Assembly (NCBI RefSeq): GCF_016107685.1
Contig: NZ_JABASY010000002.1
Coordinates: 620,001-684,000 of the forward strand
Direction: 5' to 3'
Origin: Brevibacterium yomogidense
Lineage (GTDB): Bacteria > Actinomycetota > Actinomycetes > Actinomycetales > Brevibacteriaceae
Length of the DNA stretch: 64,000 bases
How positions within the stretch are numbered: position 1 is the stretch's first letter; every line of letters begins with the position of its first letter. The position numbers were made by a program, and so were the translations under genes. Shown in pieces: positions 1 through 9,157 of this stretch. The notes under the pieces are model-generated. The model searched no databases. It worked only from the letters and a program-made list of their open reading frames with translations, and had not been told where the DNA came from.

Positions 1-1
1 C

Positions 2-250
2 GGCATCACGTTCTTCAACCTCGAGGACGAGTTCGGGATGCTCAACGTCGTGTGCACTCGGGGGCTCATGCAGCGGCACCGCCGGATCGCGCTCACGAAG
101 AACGTCCTCGCGGTGACGGGGCTCATTCAGCGGGCGGACGGTGCCGCACGGCCCGACGGGTCCCCGGGAGACCCCGTCGTGAGCCTCTACGCCCACCGGC
201 TCGTCCCCATCGCGACGGACATCGCTCCGCGTGCTCGCGACTTCCGGTGA
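2..250 (+). CDS. dnaE2: Error-prone DNA polymerase DnaE2, C-terminal end (5' truncated by window)
   Basis: The reading frame is open from the window edge and ends at TGA 248-250, giving about 82 residues. It begins GITFFNLEDEFGMLNVVC, the OB-fold nucleic-acid-binding segment of C-family polymerases, and closes with APRARDFR, like the SRDFR-type end of DnaE2 proteins. DnaE2 works with ImuA and ImuB in damage-induced translesion synthesis. Those partners are not visible and would lie to the left. The catalytic PHP and palm domains are outside the window, so DnaE2 rather than DnaE1 is chosen only from this tail. A 112-bp gap separates it from metY. Confidence 0.82.
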   Translation, partial: GITFFNLEDEFGMLNVVCTRGLMQRHRRIALTKNVLAVTGLIQRADGAARPDGSPGDPVVSLYAHRLVPIATDIAPRARDFR

Positions 251-362
251 CGCTCTGTGACGCCTCTATGACGTTCGATGACATCGACTTCACCGGGGCA
301 CGTCGTGTTCGGTCACGATGGACGCAGCATGTGACCCAGGCCCGCCCCGTGAAGGAGCATCC

Positions 363-1682
363 ATGACCGCGTTCGAAACCCTCCAGATCCACGCCGGCCA
401 GGAGCCGGATGCGCAGACGGGCGCCCGCGCCCTGCCGATCTACCAGACGACCTCCTTCGTCTTCGATTCGCAGAAGACGGCGGCGGACCGCTTCTCGCTC
501 GCAGAGCTCGGCCCCATCTACACGCGCCTGGGCAACCCCACGAACGAGGCGGTCGAAGCGCGCATCGCCGCCCTGGAGGGCGGCATCGGGGCCGTCCTCG
601 TCGCCTCCGGACAGTCCGCGGAGTTCCTCGCGATCCTCAACGTCGCAGGAGCGGGAGACCACATCGTCGCGAGCGGGAGCCTCTACGGCGGCACCTACAA
701 CCTCTTCGCCGTCACCCTGCCGAAGCTCGGGATCACGACGACGTTCGTCGAGGCGGGGGACCCGCAGGCGTGGAAGGACGCGGTCCAGGACAACACGAAG
801 GTGTTCTTCGCGGAATCGATCGCGAACCCGCGCTCCGAAGTGCTCGACATCGCAGCGGTCGCGGACCTCGCCCACGAGGCGGGCGTCCCGCTCATCGTCG
901 ACAACACCGTCGCGACCCCCTACCTCGTCAAGCCGATCGAGCACGGTGCGGACGTCGTCGTCCACTCCGCGACGAAGTACCTGGGCGGCCACGGCACGTC
1001 GATCGCCGGTGTGATCGTCGATTCCGGGAACTTCGACTACAGCAGGGACCCCGCGCGCTTCCCGGGCTTCAATGAGCCCGACGAGTCGTACAACGGCCTC
1101 GTCTACGCACGTGATCTGGGGCCGGATTCCGCCTTCGGTGCGAACGTGTCCTACGGGATCAAGATCCGTGTCCAGCTGCTGCGCGATCTGGGGCCGGCCG
1201 CCTCGCCCTTCAACGCGTTCCTCATCGCGCAGGGCATCGAGACGCTCAGCCTCCGCATCGAGCGCCACGTGGAGAACGCGAAGAAGGTCATCGACTTCCT
1301 CGACGGGCACCCGCAGGTGGAGAAGATCCACTTCGCCGGACACTCGTCGAGCCCCTGGTACGAGCTCGGCAAGAAGTACCTGCCGAAGGGTGCCGGATCC
1401 GTCCTGGGCTTCGACATCGCGGGCGGCTTCGACGCGGCCGTCGCCTTCGTGGACGCGCTCGAACTGCACTCCCACGTCGCGAACATCGGGGACGTCCGGT
1501 CGCTCGTCATCCACCCCGCCTCCACGACGCACTCGCAGCTGAACGAGGAAGCGCTCACCGCCGCCGGTGTGACCCAGAACTTCGTGCGTCTGGCCGTGGG
1601 ACTCGAAGGCATCGACGACATCCTCGAGGACCTGGAGAAGGGCTTCGCCGCGGCGGGTCAGGACACACAGGGCGCACGGTGA
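363..1682 (+). CDS. metY: O-acetylhomoserine aminocarboxypropyltransferase (sulfhydrylase) MetY
   Basis: This 439-residue PLP enzyme of the Cys/Met-metabolism family makes homocysteine from O-acetylhomoserine and sulfide. The Schiff-base lysine is Lys205 in HSATKYLGGHG. An upstream phosphate-binding segment (VLVASGQSAEFLAIL) and a C-terminal LVIHPASTTHSQL motif are typical of MetY, and the length fits. ATG 363 follows GAAGGAG (351-357); an in-frame upstream ATG at 318 lacks a site of this quality. Its stop overlaps the GTG of metX by 4 bp, so the two are co-translated as an operon: MetX makes the activated substrate and MetY sulfhydrylates it. No riboswitch is evident in the 112-bp leader. 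Confidence 0.93.
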   Translation: MTAFETLQIHAGQEPDAQTGARALPIYQTTSFVFDSQKTAADRFSLAELGPIYTRLGNPTNEAVEARIAALEGGIGAVLVASGQSAEFLAILNVAGAGDHIVASGSLYGGTYNLFAVTLPKLGITTTFVEAGDPQAWKDAVQDNTKVFFAESIANPRSEVLDIAAVADLAHEAGVPLIVDNTVATPYLVKPIEHGADVVVHSATKYLGGHGTSIAGVIVDSGNFDYSRDPARFPGFNEPDESYNGLVYARDLGPDSAFGANVSYGIKIRVQLLRDLGPAASPFNAFLIAQGIETLSLRIERHVENAKKVIDFLDGHPQVEKIHFAGHSSSPWYELGKKYLPKGAGSVLGFDIAGGFDAAVAFVDALELHSHVANIGDVRSLVIHPASTTHSQLNEEALTAAGVTQNFVRLAVGLEGIDDILEDLEKGFAAAGQDTQGAR

Positions 1683-2716
1683 CGGCAGTCGTCGCGGAGA
1701 CCGCGCACCGTACGCTCACGGCGCAGCTGGGACCCCTCACGCTCGAGACCGGCGTGGTCCTCCCGGAGGTCACCCTCGCGTATGACACGTACGGGTCGCT
1801 GTCCCCGCAGCGGGACAACGCGATCCTCATCGAGCACGCTCTCACGGGCGACTCCCACGCTCACGAGTGGTGGCCGGGGATCATCGGACCGGGCCGCCCC
1901 CTCGACACGGACCGGTGGTTCATCGTCTGCGCGAACATCCTGGGCGGATGCTCCGGGTCCACGGGACCACACAGCATCGGACCGGACGGGGTGCCGTACG
2001 GCAGCGACTTCCCGCTCATCACCGTCCGCGACACGGTGCACGCCGAACTGCTGCTCGCCGATCACCTGGGCATCGATGCGTGGCAGGCCGTGCTGGGCGG
2101 GTCGATGGGTGGTGCGCGCGCCCTCGAGACGGCACTCATCGCGCCGGACCGCGTCGAGCGCACGGGGATCTTCGCCGCCCCGGCGTTCTCCGAAGCGGAC
2201 CAGATCGCGTGGGGACACATCCAGGTGGAGGCGATCCGTGCCGACCCGCAGCGGGGTCTCGGCATCGCCCGCCAGATCGCCCACCTGACATACCGCGCGG
2301 ACCTGGAGCTCAACCACCGGTTCGGTGCCCGTCAGCAGGACACGAACGAGCCCGCTCGGGAACCGGGGGAGCGCTACTACGCGATCCAGAGCTACCTCGA
2401 TCATCAGGCCGGCAAGCTCACGAGCCGCTTCGACCCGGATTCCTACGTCTCACTGTCGCGGGCGCTCATGGACCACGACATCCGCCGAGGCCGCTCCGAG
2501 GACCTGCAGGAGGCCCTCGCCGGTGCGGGTGGCCGGTTCCTCGTCGCCGCTGTGAGCAGCGACCGGCTCTACACCCCCGATCAGGTGCGGCGGCTCGCCG
2601 ACAGCCTGCCCGCGGGGACCGTCTTCCGGACGATCACCAGCTGGGCAGGCCACGACGGCTTCCTCACCGAATCGGATCAGGTGGGGGCACTCATCTGCGA
2701 GCTGCTCGCTTCCTGA
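1679..2716 (+). CDS. metX: Homoserine O-acetyltransferase MetX
   Basis: This 345-residue alpha/beta hydrolase transfers acetyl from acetyl-CoA to homoserine. The nucleophile is Ser142 in GGSMGG, and the rest of the triad is Asp295 (SSDRLY) and His325 (AGHDGF). The early ALTGDSHAHEWW and NILGGCSGSTGP segments are family hallmarks. The GTG start lies inside the metY stop (GTGA overlap), so translation is coupled. The 3' end overlaps the convergent acyl-CoA oxidase gene by 26 bp, leaving no room for a separate terminator. Confidence 0.93.
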   Translation: MTAVVAETAHRTLTAQLGPLTLETGVVLPEVTLAYDTYGSLSPQRDNAILIEHALTGDSHAHEWWPGIIGPGRPLDTDRWFIVCANILGGCSGSTGPHSIGPDGVPYGSDFPLITVRDTVHAELLLADHLGIDAWQAVLGGSMGGARALETALIAPDRVERTGIFAAPAFSEADQIAWGHIQVEAIRADPQRGLGIARQIAHLTYRADLELNHRFGARQQDTNEPAREPGERYYAIQSYLDHQAGKLTSRFDPDSYVSLSRALMDHDIRRGRSEDLQEALAGAGGRFLVAAVSSDRLYTPDQVRRLADSLPAGTVFRTITSWAGHDGFLTESDQVGALICELLAS

Positions 2717-4739
2717 GCTCCTTCTCGTCCGCCGGCCAGTCGGACTTCGCACGCGCGGCACGGTAGTACGCGTGCGCCTCCTCCTGCCGCTCGGCTTCCG
2801 CACCGTCCGCGATCGGCGCCCTTCGGTGCGCGGGGCCATAGCCGAATGCGGTGACGAGGTCGAGCGAGTTTTCGGCGAGCTTCGCGCACAGCGAGTCGAT
2901 CGTCGGGGCGATGAGCCGTGCTCGCGCCATCGGCAGCCGCCCGTGCATGACGTGCCAGCCCATGTGCTGCTCCAGCAGGATGAGGCCGTAGAGGTCGCGG
3001 ATGCGTCGCAGCACCTTCGCCTCCTCCGGGTGCTTCCCCTCGTCCTGGATGCGGTGCATCTCCCGGTTGAGCCCCTGCCACTTGAGCAGTTCGATGTAGG
3101 CGATCGATGTCTCGATGAGCTCGTTCTGGTGCTCGTTGAACAGCCGGGCGCCGTCGGCCTGGCTCATCGAGCTCGCGGGCCGGAGCGCCTGCGCCAGCGC
3201 CGCGACCATCGTGTCGACGCGGTCCTTCAGCAGTGCCTCCTGCACCTTGCCGGAACGCACGCGCTTCTCATTCACCGACACTGTCACGAGGTCGCCGATC
3301 GTCCGTCCGATGTTCGCGAAACCGGTCCGGAAGAGGGTGTGCTCCGCGGCCTGCGCGCCGATGAGGCGTGCCGCGCCGCCGAAGTCGATGTCCTTGAGCT
3401 CCTTCGCATAGTCAGTGAGCAGTCGTTTGCCGACCAACTGGAGTAGCACCGTGTTGTCGCCCTCGAACGTGACGTACACGTCGAGGTCCGCGTGGAGTCC
3501 GACGAGTCGGTTCTCGTCCATGTATCCGGCACCGCCGCACGCCTCCCGTGCCTCCTGGATCGTGTCGAGGGCGTTCCAGGTGGTGAGCGCCTTGAAGCCC
3601 GCGGCCTGCGTCTCGAGCAGCTCGCGGGCCTCCGGCGAGTCGTCCTCACCGGAGAAGACCGCATCGAACGTGTGCAGCAGGGTGTCGTGGGAGATCGCAT
3701 TCGCGTACGTCTGCGCGATGAGGGGCATGAGCCGGCGCTGGTGGCGCTGGTAGTCGATGAGCCGCGTCTCCTCGACCTGGGAGGTCGATGTGAACTGACG
3801 GCGGTCGTGGGCGTAGCGCACCGCGATGTCGAGGGCGAGCTTCGAGGCGACGACTGCCGCACCGTCGAGTGACACACGACCCTGGACCAGCGTGCCGAGC
3901 ATCGTGAAGAAGCGTCGGCCGGGTGAGTCGATGGGGGAGGAGTACTCGCCGTCCTCTGTCACCGACCCGTAGCGGGTGAGGAGGTTCTCCCGCGGGATCC
4001 GCACGTGGTCGAACGCGATCCGACCGTTGTCGACGCCTGCCAGACCGCCCTTCTTGCCGTCGTCCTCGATCGCGATCCCCGGCATCGGGGAGCCGTCCTC
4101 GTCCCGGATCGGGACGAAGAACGCGTGGACACCGTGGTTCACGCCTCGGGTGATGAGCTGGGCGAAGACGACGGCGGCCTGCGCGTCACGCGCCGCGTTG
4201 CCGATGTATTCCTTCGTCGCAGCACGGAACGGGGTGAGGATGTCGAACTGCTGGGTGTCAGGATCGTAGGTCGCCGTCGTGCCCACCTCTGCGACGTCCG
4301 AGCCGTGGCCGATCTCTGTCATCGCGAAGCTGCCCATGAGCCGGCCCGACAGCGCGTCGTCCAGCCACTTCTCATGCTGGTCGTCGTTGCCGAGGTGCAT
4401 GATCGCGCCGCCGAACAGCCCGAACTGCACACCGGCCTTGATCTGGAGACTCGGGGAGGCCGTGACGAGCTCCTCGAAGCCTGCGACGTATTCCGCATGG
4501 TTGTTCTGGCCCCCGTCATCCTCGGACAGCGGCAGACGTGTGAGCCCGGAGGCCGCGACAGCGGCGGTCGCCTCCGTCGTCACGGCGCGCAGCTCTTCGA
4601 GGGTGCCATGGGCGGGGAGGTGGAGCGAGGGGTCCTCGCTGAGTGTCCGGATGCGGCGGCGCGCCTCCGCCCATTCGCCGTCGAGCACCTCCTGCAGCAC
4701 AGCGGGATCGATCGTGAGCGGTGTCTTCCCTCGGTTCAT
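2691..4739 (-). CDS. Acyl-CoA dehydrogenase / acyl-CoA oxidase-like flavoprotein
   Basis: The 682-residue product has the acyl-CoA dehydrogenase fold with the longer acyl-CoA oxidase-type C-terminal half. An N-terminal helical segment precedes the FAD-site motif FAMTEIGHGSD, a middle beta domain follows, and then EACGGAGYMDENRL and TFEGDNTVLLQL, where the Glu of FEGDN is the likely catalytic base by analogy with acyl-CoA oxidases. It should carry out the first step of fatty-acid beta-oxidation. Whether electrons go to oxygen or ETF cannot be read from sequence. It is the second gene of a leftward operon: its ATG overlaps the tetR stop (ATGA). Thiolase, reductase and hydratase genes diverge on the other side of tetR. 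Confidence 0.9.
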   Translation of the reverse strand: MNRGKTPLTIDPAVLQEVLDGEWAEARRRIRTLSEDPSLHLPAHGTLEELRAVTTEATAAVAASGLTRLPLSEDDGGQNNHAEYVAGFEELVTASPSLQIKAGVQFGLFGGAIMHLGNDDQHEKWLDDALSGRLMGSFAMTEIGHGSDVAEVGTTATYDPDTQQFDILTPFRAATKEYIGNAARDAQAAVVFAQLITRGVNHGVHAFFVPIRDEDGSPMPGIAIEDDGKKGGLAGVDNGRIAFDHVRIPRENLLTRYGSVTEDGEYSSPIDSPGRRFFTMLGTLVQGRVSLDGAAVVASKLALDIAVRYAHDRRQFTSTSQVEETRLIDYQRHQRRLMPLIAQTYANAISHDTLLHTFDAVFSGEDDSPEARELLETQAAGFKALTTWNALDTIQEAREACGGAGYMDENRLVGLHADLDVYVTFEGDNTVLLQLVGKRLLTDYAKELKDIDFGGAARLIGAQAAEHTLFRTGFANIGRTIGDLVTVSVNEKRVRSGKVQEALLKDRVDTMVAALAQALRPASSMSQADGARLFNEHQNELIETSIAYIELLKWQGLNREMHRIQDEGKHPEEAKVLRRIRDLYGLILLEQHMGWHVMHGRLPMARARLIAPTIDSLCAKLAENSLDLVTAFGYGPAHRRAPIADGAEAERQEEAHAYYRAARAKSDWPADEKELRKRAARR

Positions 4740-5347
4740 GCGTCATCCTTTCGTGAGGCCCACAGCCAGGTGGCGAGGCGAGTGGTGAACTGTTCTGTCG
4801 AGTGGCGGTCTGCTGAACGGGGGTCCGCCAGCCAGTCGTGGGTGCAGCTGCGGACGAAGCCCACGGCCCCGCGCGCCCACAGCCGTTCGGTGGGGCCGGT
4901 CAGTCCCATGCGTACGCTGAGCAGGTCGACGACGTCGTCGAGGAACGCGCCCGCCCCGTCCTCCGCGGTGACGACGGAATCGCAGAAGCGGTACACGGTC
5001 GGGGAGCGCACACCGAGGTCGACGAACGCGGCGATCATCGCGTGCAGCGCCTCCTCCGGCGTCCCGTCTGGCTTGCCCGCCTCGTCGAGCGAGCGGCGGA
5101 TGACCTCCATCGCCCAGGTGCCCATCGCCTGCTGGAGTCCGCGGCGATCATGGAAGTAGCGGTAGAAGACCGTCTTCGATGTTCCCGTCGCCTCTGCGAG
5201 GCCGTCCATCGAGACAGTCTCCCCACGGAGCGCGATCGCCCGGCGTGCGCTGCGCAGCAGTTCGCGACGCCGAGTGCGCCGATGCTGCTCCCATCGGAGG
5301 CTCCGGCCGTCGCGGACGGCCCCGTCGGTCGTTCCCTGGACTTTCAT
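4736..5347 (-). CDS. TetR-family transcriptional regulator of the fatty-acid module
   Basis: The 203-residue protein has an N-terminal basic stretch, a TetR helix-turn-helix at about residues 43-66 (MDGLAEATGTSKTVFYRYF) and a divergent all-helical ligand domain. It is divergent from thiolase-fabG-maoC and co-operonic with the acyl-CoA oxidase. This suggests it represses both arms and is released by an acyl-CoA, as FadR-type TetR proteins are; the ligand is inference. A -10-like TACCGT (read on the minus strand, 5355-5360) ends 7 nt before the ATG, so the mRNA may be leaderless. Confidence 0.86.
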   Translation of the reverse strand: MKVQGTTDGAVRDGRSLRWEQHRRTRRRELLRSARRAIALRGETVSMDGLAEATGTSKTVFYRYFHDRRGLQQAMGTWAMEVIRRSLDEAGKPDGTPEEALHAMIAAFVDLGVRSPTVYRFCDSVVTAEDGAGAFLDDVVDLLSVRMGLTGPTERLWARGAVGFVRSCTHDWLADPRSADRHSTEQFTTRLATWLWASRKDDA

Positions 5348-5414
5348 GTGACAGACGGTATCAGGTACGGTCAGTACTGGTGAATCGCCTCACACCCTCG
5401 GAAGGGACCCATTC
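5348..5414. promoter_or_regulatory. Divergent promoter and candidate TetR operator of the beta-oxidation module
   Basis: This 67-bp space separates tetR from the thiolase gene. It holds the perfect 8-bp palindrome CAGTACTG (5372-5379) and a GTAC-N5-GTAC arrangement (5365-5377). For the minus strand TACCGT (5355-5360) is a plausible -10. For the plus strand TACGGT (5366-5371) is plausible, followed by a GGAAGGGA ribosome-binding site. The palindrome overlaps the rightward promoter, where a repressor would act. Operator assignment is inference. Confidence 0.45.
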
Positions 5415-6731
5415 ATGACGCAGACCCCTCATCCCGCACAGTCCACGCCCGGCCCCGTGCGCCGCGCGGCGATCCTCAGCGGCAACCGGATCCCCTTCGC
5501 CCGGGCCCACAAGGAATATGCGCGGGCGTCGAACCAGGACATGCTCACCAGCGCACTCGACGGACTCGTCGCCCGGTTCGGCCTCGCAGGAGAGCGGCTG
5601 GGCGAGGTCGCCGGCGGCGCCGTCCTCAAGCATTCCCGCGATCTCAACCTCACACGTGAAGCGGTGCTGGGCTCCGCCCTCTCTCCGCAGACGCCCGCTT
5701 TCGACCTGGGACAGGCCTGCGCGACGGGTCTCGAGGCGTCGGTCACGATCGCCCAGAAGATCCGGCTGGGTCAGATCGACGTGGGTGTGGGTGCGGGTGT
5801 CGACTCCGCGTCGGACGCGCCTATCGCCGTGAGCGAGGAGCTGCGCGGCGCCCTGCTCGAACTCAACCGCGCCAAGACGGTGCCGCAGCGCCTCAAGGCG
5901 CTGTCACGACTGCGCCCGGCCGACCTCGCCCCGGCGCTGCCGAGCAACGGCGAGGCCCGTACGGGACTGTCGATGGGCGAGCACCAGGCGATCACGACCG
6001 CAGCATGGGGGATCGGACGCGAAGAGCAGGATGCGCTCGCGCTCGCATCGCATCAGAAGCTCGCAGCAGCCTGGGACCGTGGCTTCTTCAACGACCTCGT
6101 CACCCCGTTCCTCGGGGTGCAGCGCGACACGAACCTCCGCCCGGACTCCACCCTCGAATCGCTCGCAGGCCTCAAGCCCGCGTTCGGTCGCGGACTGTCG
6201 GCGACGCCCACGATGACGGCCGGCAACTCGACACCGCTCACCGACGGCGCATCCACCGTCCTCCTGTCGTCCGAGGAGTGGGCCGCCGCGCACGGCATGG
6301 AGCCGCTCGCCTACCTCGTCGACGCGGAGGCTGCCGCAGTCGATTTCGTCACGGGCGAGGAGGGCCTCCTCATGGCGCCCGCCTACGCCGTACCGCGGCT
6401 GCTGGCACGCAACGGCCTCACATTCGCGGACTTCGACGTGTTCGAGATCCACGAGGCGTTCGCGTCGACGGTGCTGACCCACCTCGCTGCCTGGGAGAGC
6501 GAGGAGTTCTGCCGCGAGCGCCTGGGTCTGGACGCCCCGCTGGGCGCGATCGACCGCGACCGGCTCAACCCGAACGGCTCCTCGCTCGCGGCGGGCCATC
6601 CGTTCGCCGCGACGGGCGGCCGCATCGTCGCCTCCGTCGCGAAGCACCTCAAGGAGACCGGCCAGAAGCGGGCGCTCGTGTCGATCTGCGCCGCCGGCGG
6701 CCAGGGCCTCACCGCGATCATCGAAGCCTGA
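5415..6731 (+). CDS. Acetyl-CoA C-acyltransferase (thiolase, FadA2/FadI-like)
   Basis: The 438-residue thiolase cleaves 3-ketoacyl-CoA to acetyl-CoA plus a shortened acyl-CoA. Cys102 (LGQACATG) is the acyl-accepting nucleophile. His346 (EIHEAF) and the glycine-rich GHPFAATGGR and CAAGGQG motifs complete the active site. The length is close to FadI-type long-chain thiolases and to mycobacterial FadA2. It leads a rightward operon with the FabG4-like and MaoC-like genes; mycobacteria have the same gene set around fadA2-fabG4. ATG follows GGAAGGGACCC. Confidence 0.92.
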   Translation: MTQTPHPAQSTPGPVRRAAILSGNRIPFARAHKEYARASNQDMLTSALDGLVARFGLAGERLGEVAGGAVLKHSRDLNLTREAVLGSALSPQTPAFDLGQACATGLEASVTIAQKIRLGQIDVGVGAGVDSASDAPIAVSEELRGALLELNRAKTVPQRLKALSRLRPADLAPALPSNGEARTGLSMGEHQAITTAAWGIGREEQDALALASHQKLAAAWDRGFFNDLVTPFLGVQRDTNLRPDSTLESLAGLKPAFGRGLSATPTMTAGNSTPLTDGASTVLLSSEEWAAAHGMEPLAYLVDAEAAAVDFVTGEEGLLMAPAYAVPRLLARNGLTFADFDVFEIHEAFASTVLTHLAAWESEEFCRERLGLDAPLGAIDRDRLNPNGSSLAAGHPFAATGGRIVASVAKHLKETGQKRALVSICAAGGQGLTAIIEA

Positions 6732-6767
6732 TAGACCACACCGACATCGGATCCCTCGGAGGAACCC

Positions 6768-8117
6768 ATGACCGATCGCTACACACGGCTCGTCAACGGG
6801 CCGCTCAAGTCACTCGTCAAGACGCTCGGCCTGCCGAATCCCGTCCCGCTGCGCCGCTTCCCCGACGGGGCGTACCTGTCGGAGCCCGTGCTCGTCCTGG
6901 GGCCGGGCTCCGCCGCGGACACCTACGCCCAGATCCTGCTCGACAACGGATTCGAGGTGCGACGCAAGCCCACCTCGGAGAAGCTGCAGGCCGTGCTCGC
7001 CTTCTTCGACGAGGCCACGTCACCGACGGACCTGTCGGAGACCGCCCTGGAGGTCGGCGGTTCGCTGCGCGGCCTGGTCCGCAGCTCCCGGGTCATCGTG
7101 TTCAGCCGCGATGGGCACATCGTGCCCGAGCGCCCCGCCGCGATGGACCCCGCGCTGAATGCGACCCGCAACGGCGCACTGGGGCTCATGCGCTCCCTCG
7201 CCCATGAGATGCGCGGGGGCGGCACCGTCAACGGCATCGTCGTCTCCGACGGCGTGCCGATGGACGCACCCAGCGCCGTGAGCACGCTGTGGTTCCTCCT
7301 GTCGTCGAAGTCCGCCTACGTGTCGGGCCAGCCCGTGCACGTCACGACGGCGGACGGGGACCCGGTGTCCGCCGAGGCGTTCGCAGGCCGTCACCTGGAC
7401 GGTCGGCTGGCCGTCGTCACCGGTGCCGCACGTGGGATCGGTGCGGCAATCGCCCAGACGCTCGCACGGGACGGCGCGACGGTCGTGGGCGTGGATGTAC
7501 CGCAGGCAGGCGACGATCTCGCACGCACGATGAACGGCATCGGCGGTACTGCACTCCAGCTCGACATCACGGCCGAGGACGCGGGGGCGACGATCGCCGA
7601 GCGGGTCGGCGCGCCGATCGACGTGCTCGTCCACAACGCCGGCATCACCCGCGACAAGATGCTCGCGAACATGGACGCCGCCCGCTGGGACTCGGTCATC
7701 GCTGTCAACATCGCCTCGCAGCTGCGGATGAACGCCCAGCTCACGGAGTCGAATGCGTGGGGGAGTGCTCCCCGGGTCGTGTCTCTGGCTTCGACCTCCG
7801 GGATCGCCGGCAACCGCGGGCAGACGAACTACGCCGCATCGAAGGCGGGTGTCATCGGGATGGTCGCCGCAGGCGCCCAGCCCTTCGCCGCGCAGGGCGG
7901 GACGATCAACGCCGTCGCGCCGGGCTTCATCGAGACGGAGATGACCGCGAAGATGCCGACGCTCACCCGTGAGGTGGCGCGTCGCGTCGCAAGCCTCCAG
8001 CAGGGCGGACTGCCCGTGGACGTCGCAGAGACGATCGCGTTCCTCTCCGCGGGGGCCGCGGGCGGCATATCGGGGACGACGCTGCGGGTGTGCGGCCAGA
8101 ACTTGGTGGGTGCATGA
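6768..8117 (+). CDS. High-molecular-weight 3-oxoacyl reductase (FabG4-like)
   Basis: The 449-residue protein is much longer than an ordinary FabG (about 245). Residues 1-205 form an extra degenerate Rossmann-like domain. Residues 210-449 are the working SDR: TGAARGIGAAIA (cofactor site), VHNAGITRD, a catalytic Ser in LASTSGIAG, and YAASKAG with Tyr and Lys. This architecture matches mycobacterial FabG4 (HMwFabG), which reduces 3-ketoacyl-CoA with NADH. Here it probably interconverts 3-ketoacyl- and 3-hydroxyacyl-CoA for the module. The RBS is CTCGGAGGA, and its stop overlaps the next start (ATGA). Confidence 0.9.
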   Translation: MTDRYTRLVNGPLKSLVKTLGLPNPVPLRRFPDGAYLSEPVLVLGPGSAADTYAQILLDNGFEVRRKPTSEKLQAVLAFFDEATSPTDLSETALEVGGSLRGLVRSSRVIVFSRDGHIVPERPAAMDPALNATRNGALGLMRSLAHEMRGGGTVNGIVVSDGVPMDAPSAVSTLWFLLSSKSAYVSGQPVHVTTADGDPVSAEAFAGRHLDGRLAVVTGAARGIGAAIAQTLARDGATVVGVDVPQAGDDLARTMNGIGGTALQLDITAEDAGATIAERVGAPIDVLVHNAGITRDKMLANMDAARWDSVIAVNIASQLRMNAQLTESNAWGSAPRVVSLASTSGIAGNRGQTNYAASKAGVIGMVAAGAQPFAAQGGTINAVAPGFIETEMTAKMPTLTREVARRVASLQQGGLPVDVAETIAFLSAGAAGGISGTTLRVCGQNLVGA

Positions 8118-8965
8118 TGCTGAAGACCTATCTCACCGCTGCGGGCGCGAGCGTCCTCAAGCGCGTGAAGCCGTCCTCGTCGGTCCCCGTCGAGCGCATC
8201 GCGGGCGCGGACTCGCCCCGGCAGGTCTCCACCGTGGTCGCAGACCCTCAGGACGTCGCGGAGTTCTGCCGCGTCGTCGCGGAACCGGTGCGCAACACGG
8301 TGCCGGTCACGTGGCTGCACGCACAGGGCTTCGGCCCCAGCCTCACCCTCATGAGCGCCCCCGACTTCCCGGTCGCGGTCGTCGGGATGGTGCACATCGC
8401 GAACACAGTGACGCAGCACGAGCCCGTGCTCGTGGGGGAGAGCGTGACAGTCACCGTCTGGATCGACTCGATCCGCACCCACGCGAAGGGTACGGAGATC
8501 GTCGTCGCAGCGCGGTTCGAGGTCGACGGCCGACTGTGCGCGGAGGAGCGCTCCCACTATCTGGCCAAGGGCGTCCGCGTCCCCGGTGCGGACGAGTACG
8601 AACAGCCGGAGCGCACCCCCTTCGACCCGCCGCAGGCGACGATGGAGTGGAGATTCACGCCCCGGACCGCGGACGCCTACGCACGGGTGTCCGGCGACGT
8701 GAACCCGATCCACCTCAACGGGCTCGCGGCGAAGGCGTTCGGCTTCCGCGGCAGGATCATCCACGGCATGTACACCGCAGCCCGTGCGCTCGCAGCTGTG
8801 CAGGTGAGAGACGACGCGTTCACGTGGGACGTGGAGTTCGCAACCCCGGTCGTCCTGCCCGGGCGCGTGGCCGTGCGGGTCGATCGCAGCGGGTCGACGA
8901 CCTCCGTGGACGCGTGGAATCCGCGCCGCGGGAAGCCCCACATGCTGTCCACGGTGACCGTATGA
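8114..8965 (+). CDS. MaoC-family (R)-hydratase/dehydratase, HtdX-like
   Basis: This 283-residue double hot-dog protein carries the hydratase-2 motif in its second half: YARVSGDVNPIHL followed by GFRGRIIHGM, where Asp and His are the catalytic pair. It should hydrate or dehydrate 3-hydroxyacyl-CoA. ATG 8114 is chosen because it overlaps the FabG4 stop by 4 bp; a second in-frame ATG follows at 8117. It is the third gene of the thiolase-reductase-hydratase operon, an arrangement also seen around mycobacterial htdX-fabG4-fadA2. Confidence 0.88.
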   Translation: MMLKTYLTAAGASVLKRVKPSSSVPVERIAGADSPRQVSTVVADPQDVAEFCRVVAEPVRNTVPVTWLHAQGFGPSLTLMSAPDFPVAVVGMVHIANTVTQHEPVLVGESVTVTVWIDSIRTHAKGTEIVVAARFEVDGRLCAEERSHYLAKGVRVPGADEYEQPERTPFDPPQATMEWRFTPRTADAYARVSGDVNPIHLNGLAAKAFGFRGRIIHGMYTAARALAAVQVRDDAFTWDVEFATPVVLPGRVAVRVDRSGSTTSVDAWNPRRGKPHMLSTVTV

Positions 8966-9017
8966 CCAGCACCGCCACGTCATTCTGGTGAACCACCTCA
9001 CAAACGCCCGAATCGAT

Positions 9018-9046
9018 TTGGCGGCGCCCTGAACTGTGTGTAATCT
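9018..9046 (+). promoter_or_regulatory. Promoter of tRNA-Leu
   Basis: TTGGCG (9018-9023) and TAATCT (9041-9046) are separated by exactly 17 bp, a good vegetative-sigma promoter. The predicted start is near 9053, 8 nt before the mature tRNA. Confidence 0.7.
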
Positions 9047-9060
9047 AGTCTCTGTTGCCC

Positions 9061-9147
9061 GCGCGGGTGGCGGAATTGGTAGACGCGCTAGCTTGAGGTG
9101 CTAGTGCCCTAATATTGGGCGTGGGGGTTCAAGTCCCCCTCCGCGCA
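9061..9147 (+). tRNA. tRNA-Leu (anticodon GAG)
   Basis: The 87-nt class II tRNA has acceptor GCGCGGG (9061-9067) pairing with TCCGCGC (9140-9146), the last pair being G-U. The anticodon stem is CTAGC/GCTAG (9088-9092, 9100-9104) with loop TTGAGGT, so the anticodon GAG lies at 9095-9097 and reads CUC/CUU. A long variable arm and a T arm of GGGGG-TTCAAGT-CCCCC (9123-9139) complete it. The discriminator is A9147, and the CCA end is not encoded. Confidence 0.96.
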
Positions 9148-9157
9148 CAGCAGGACA

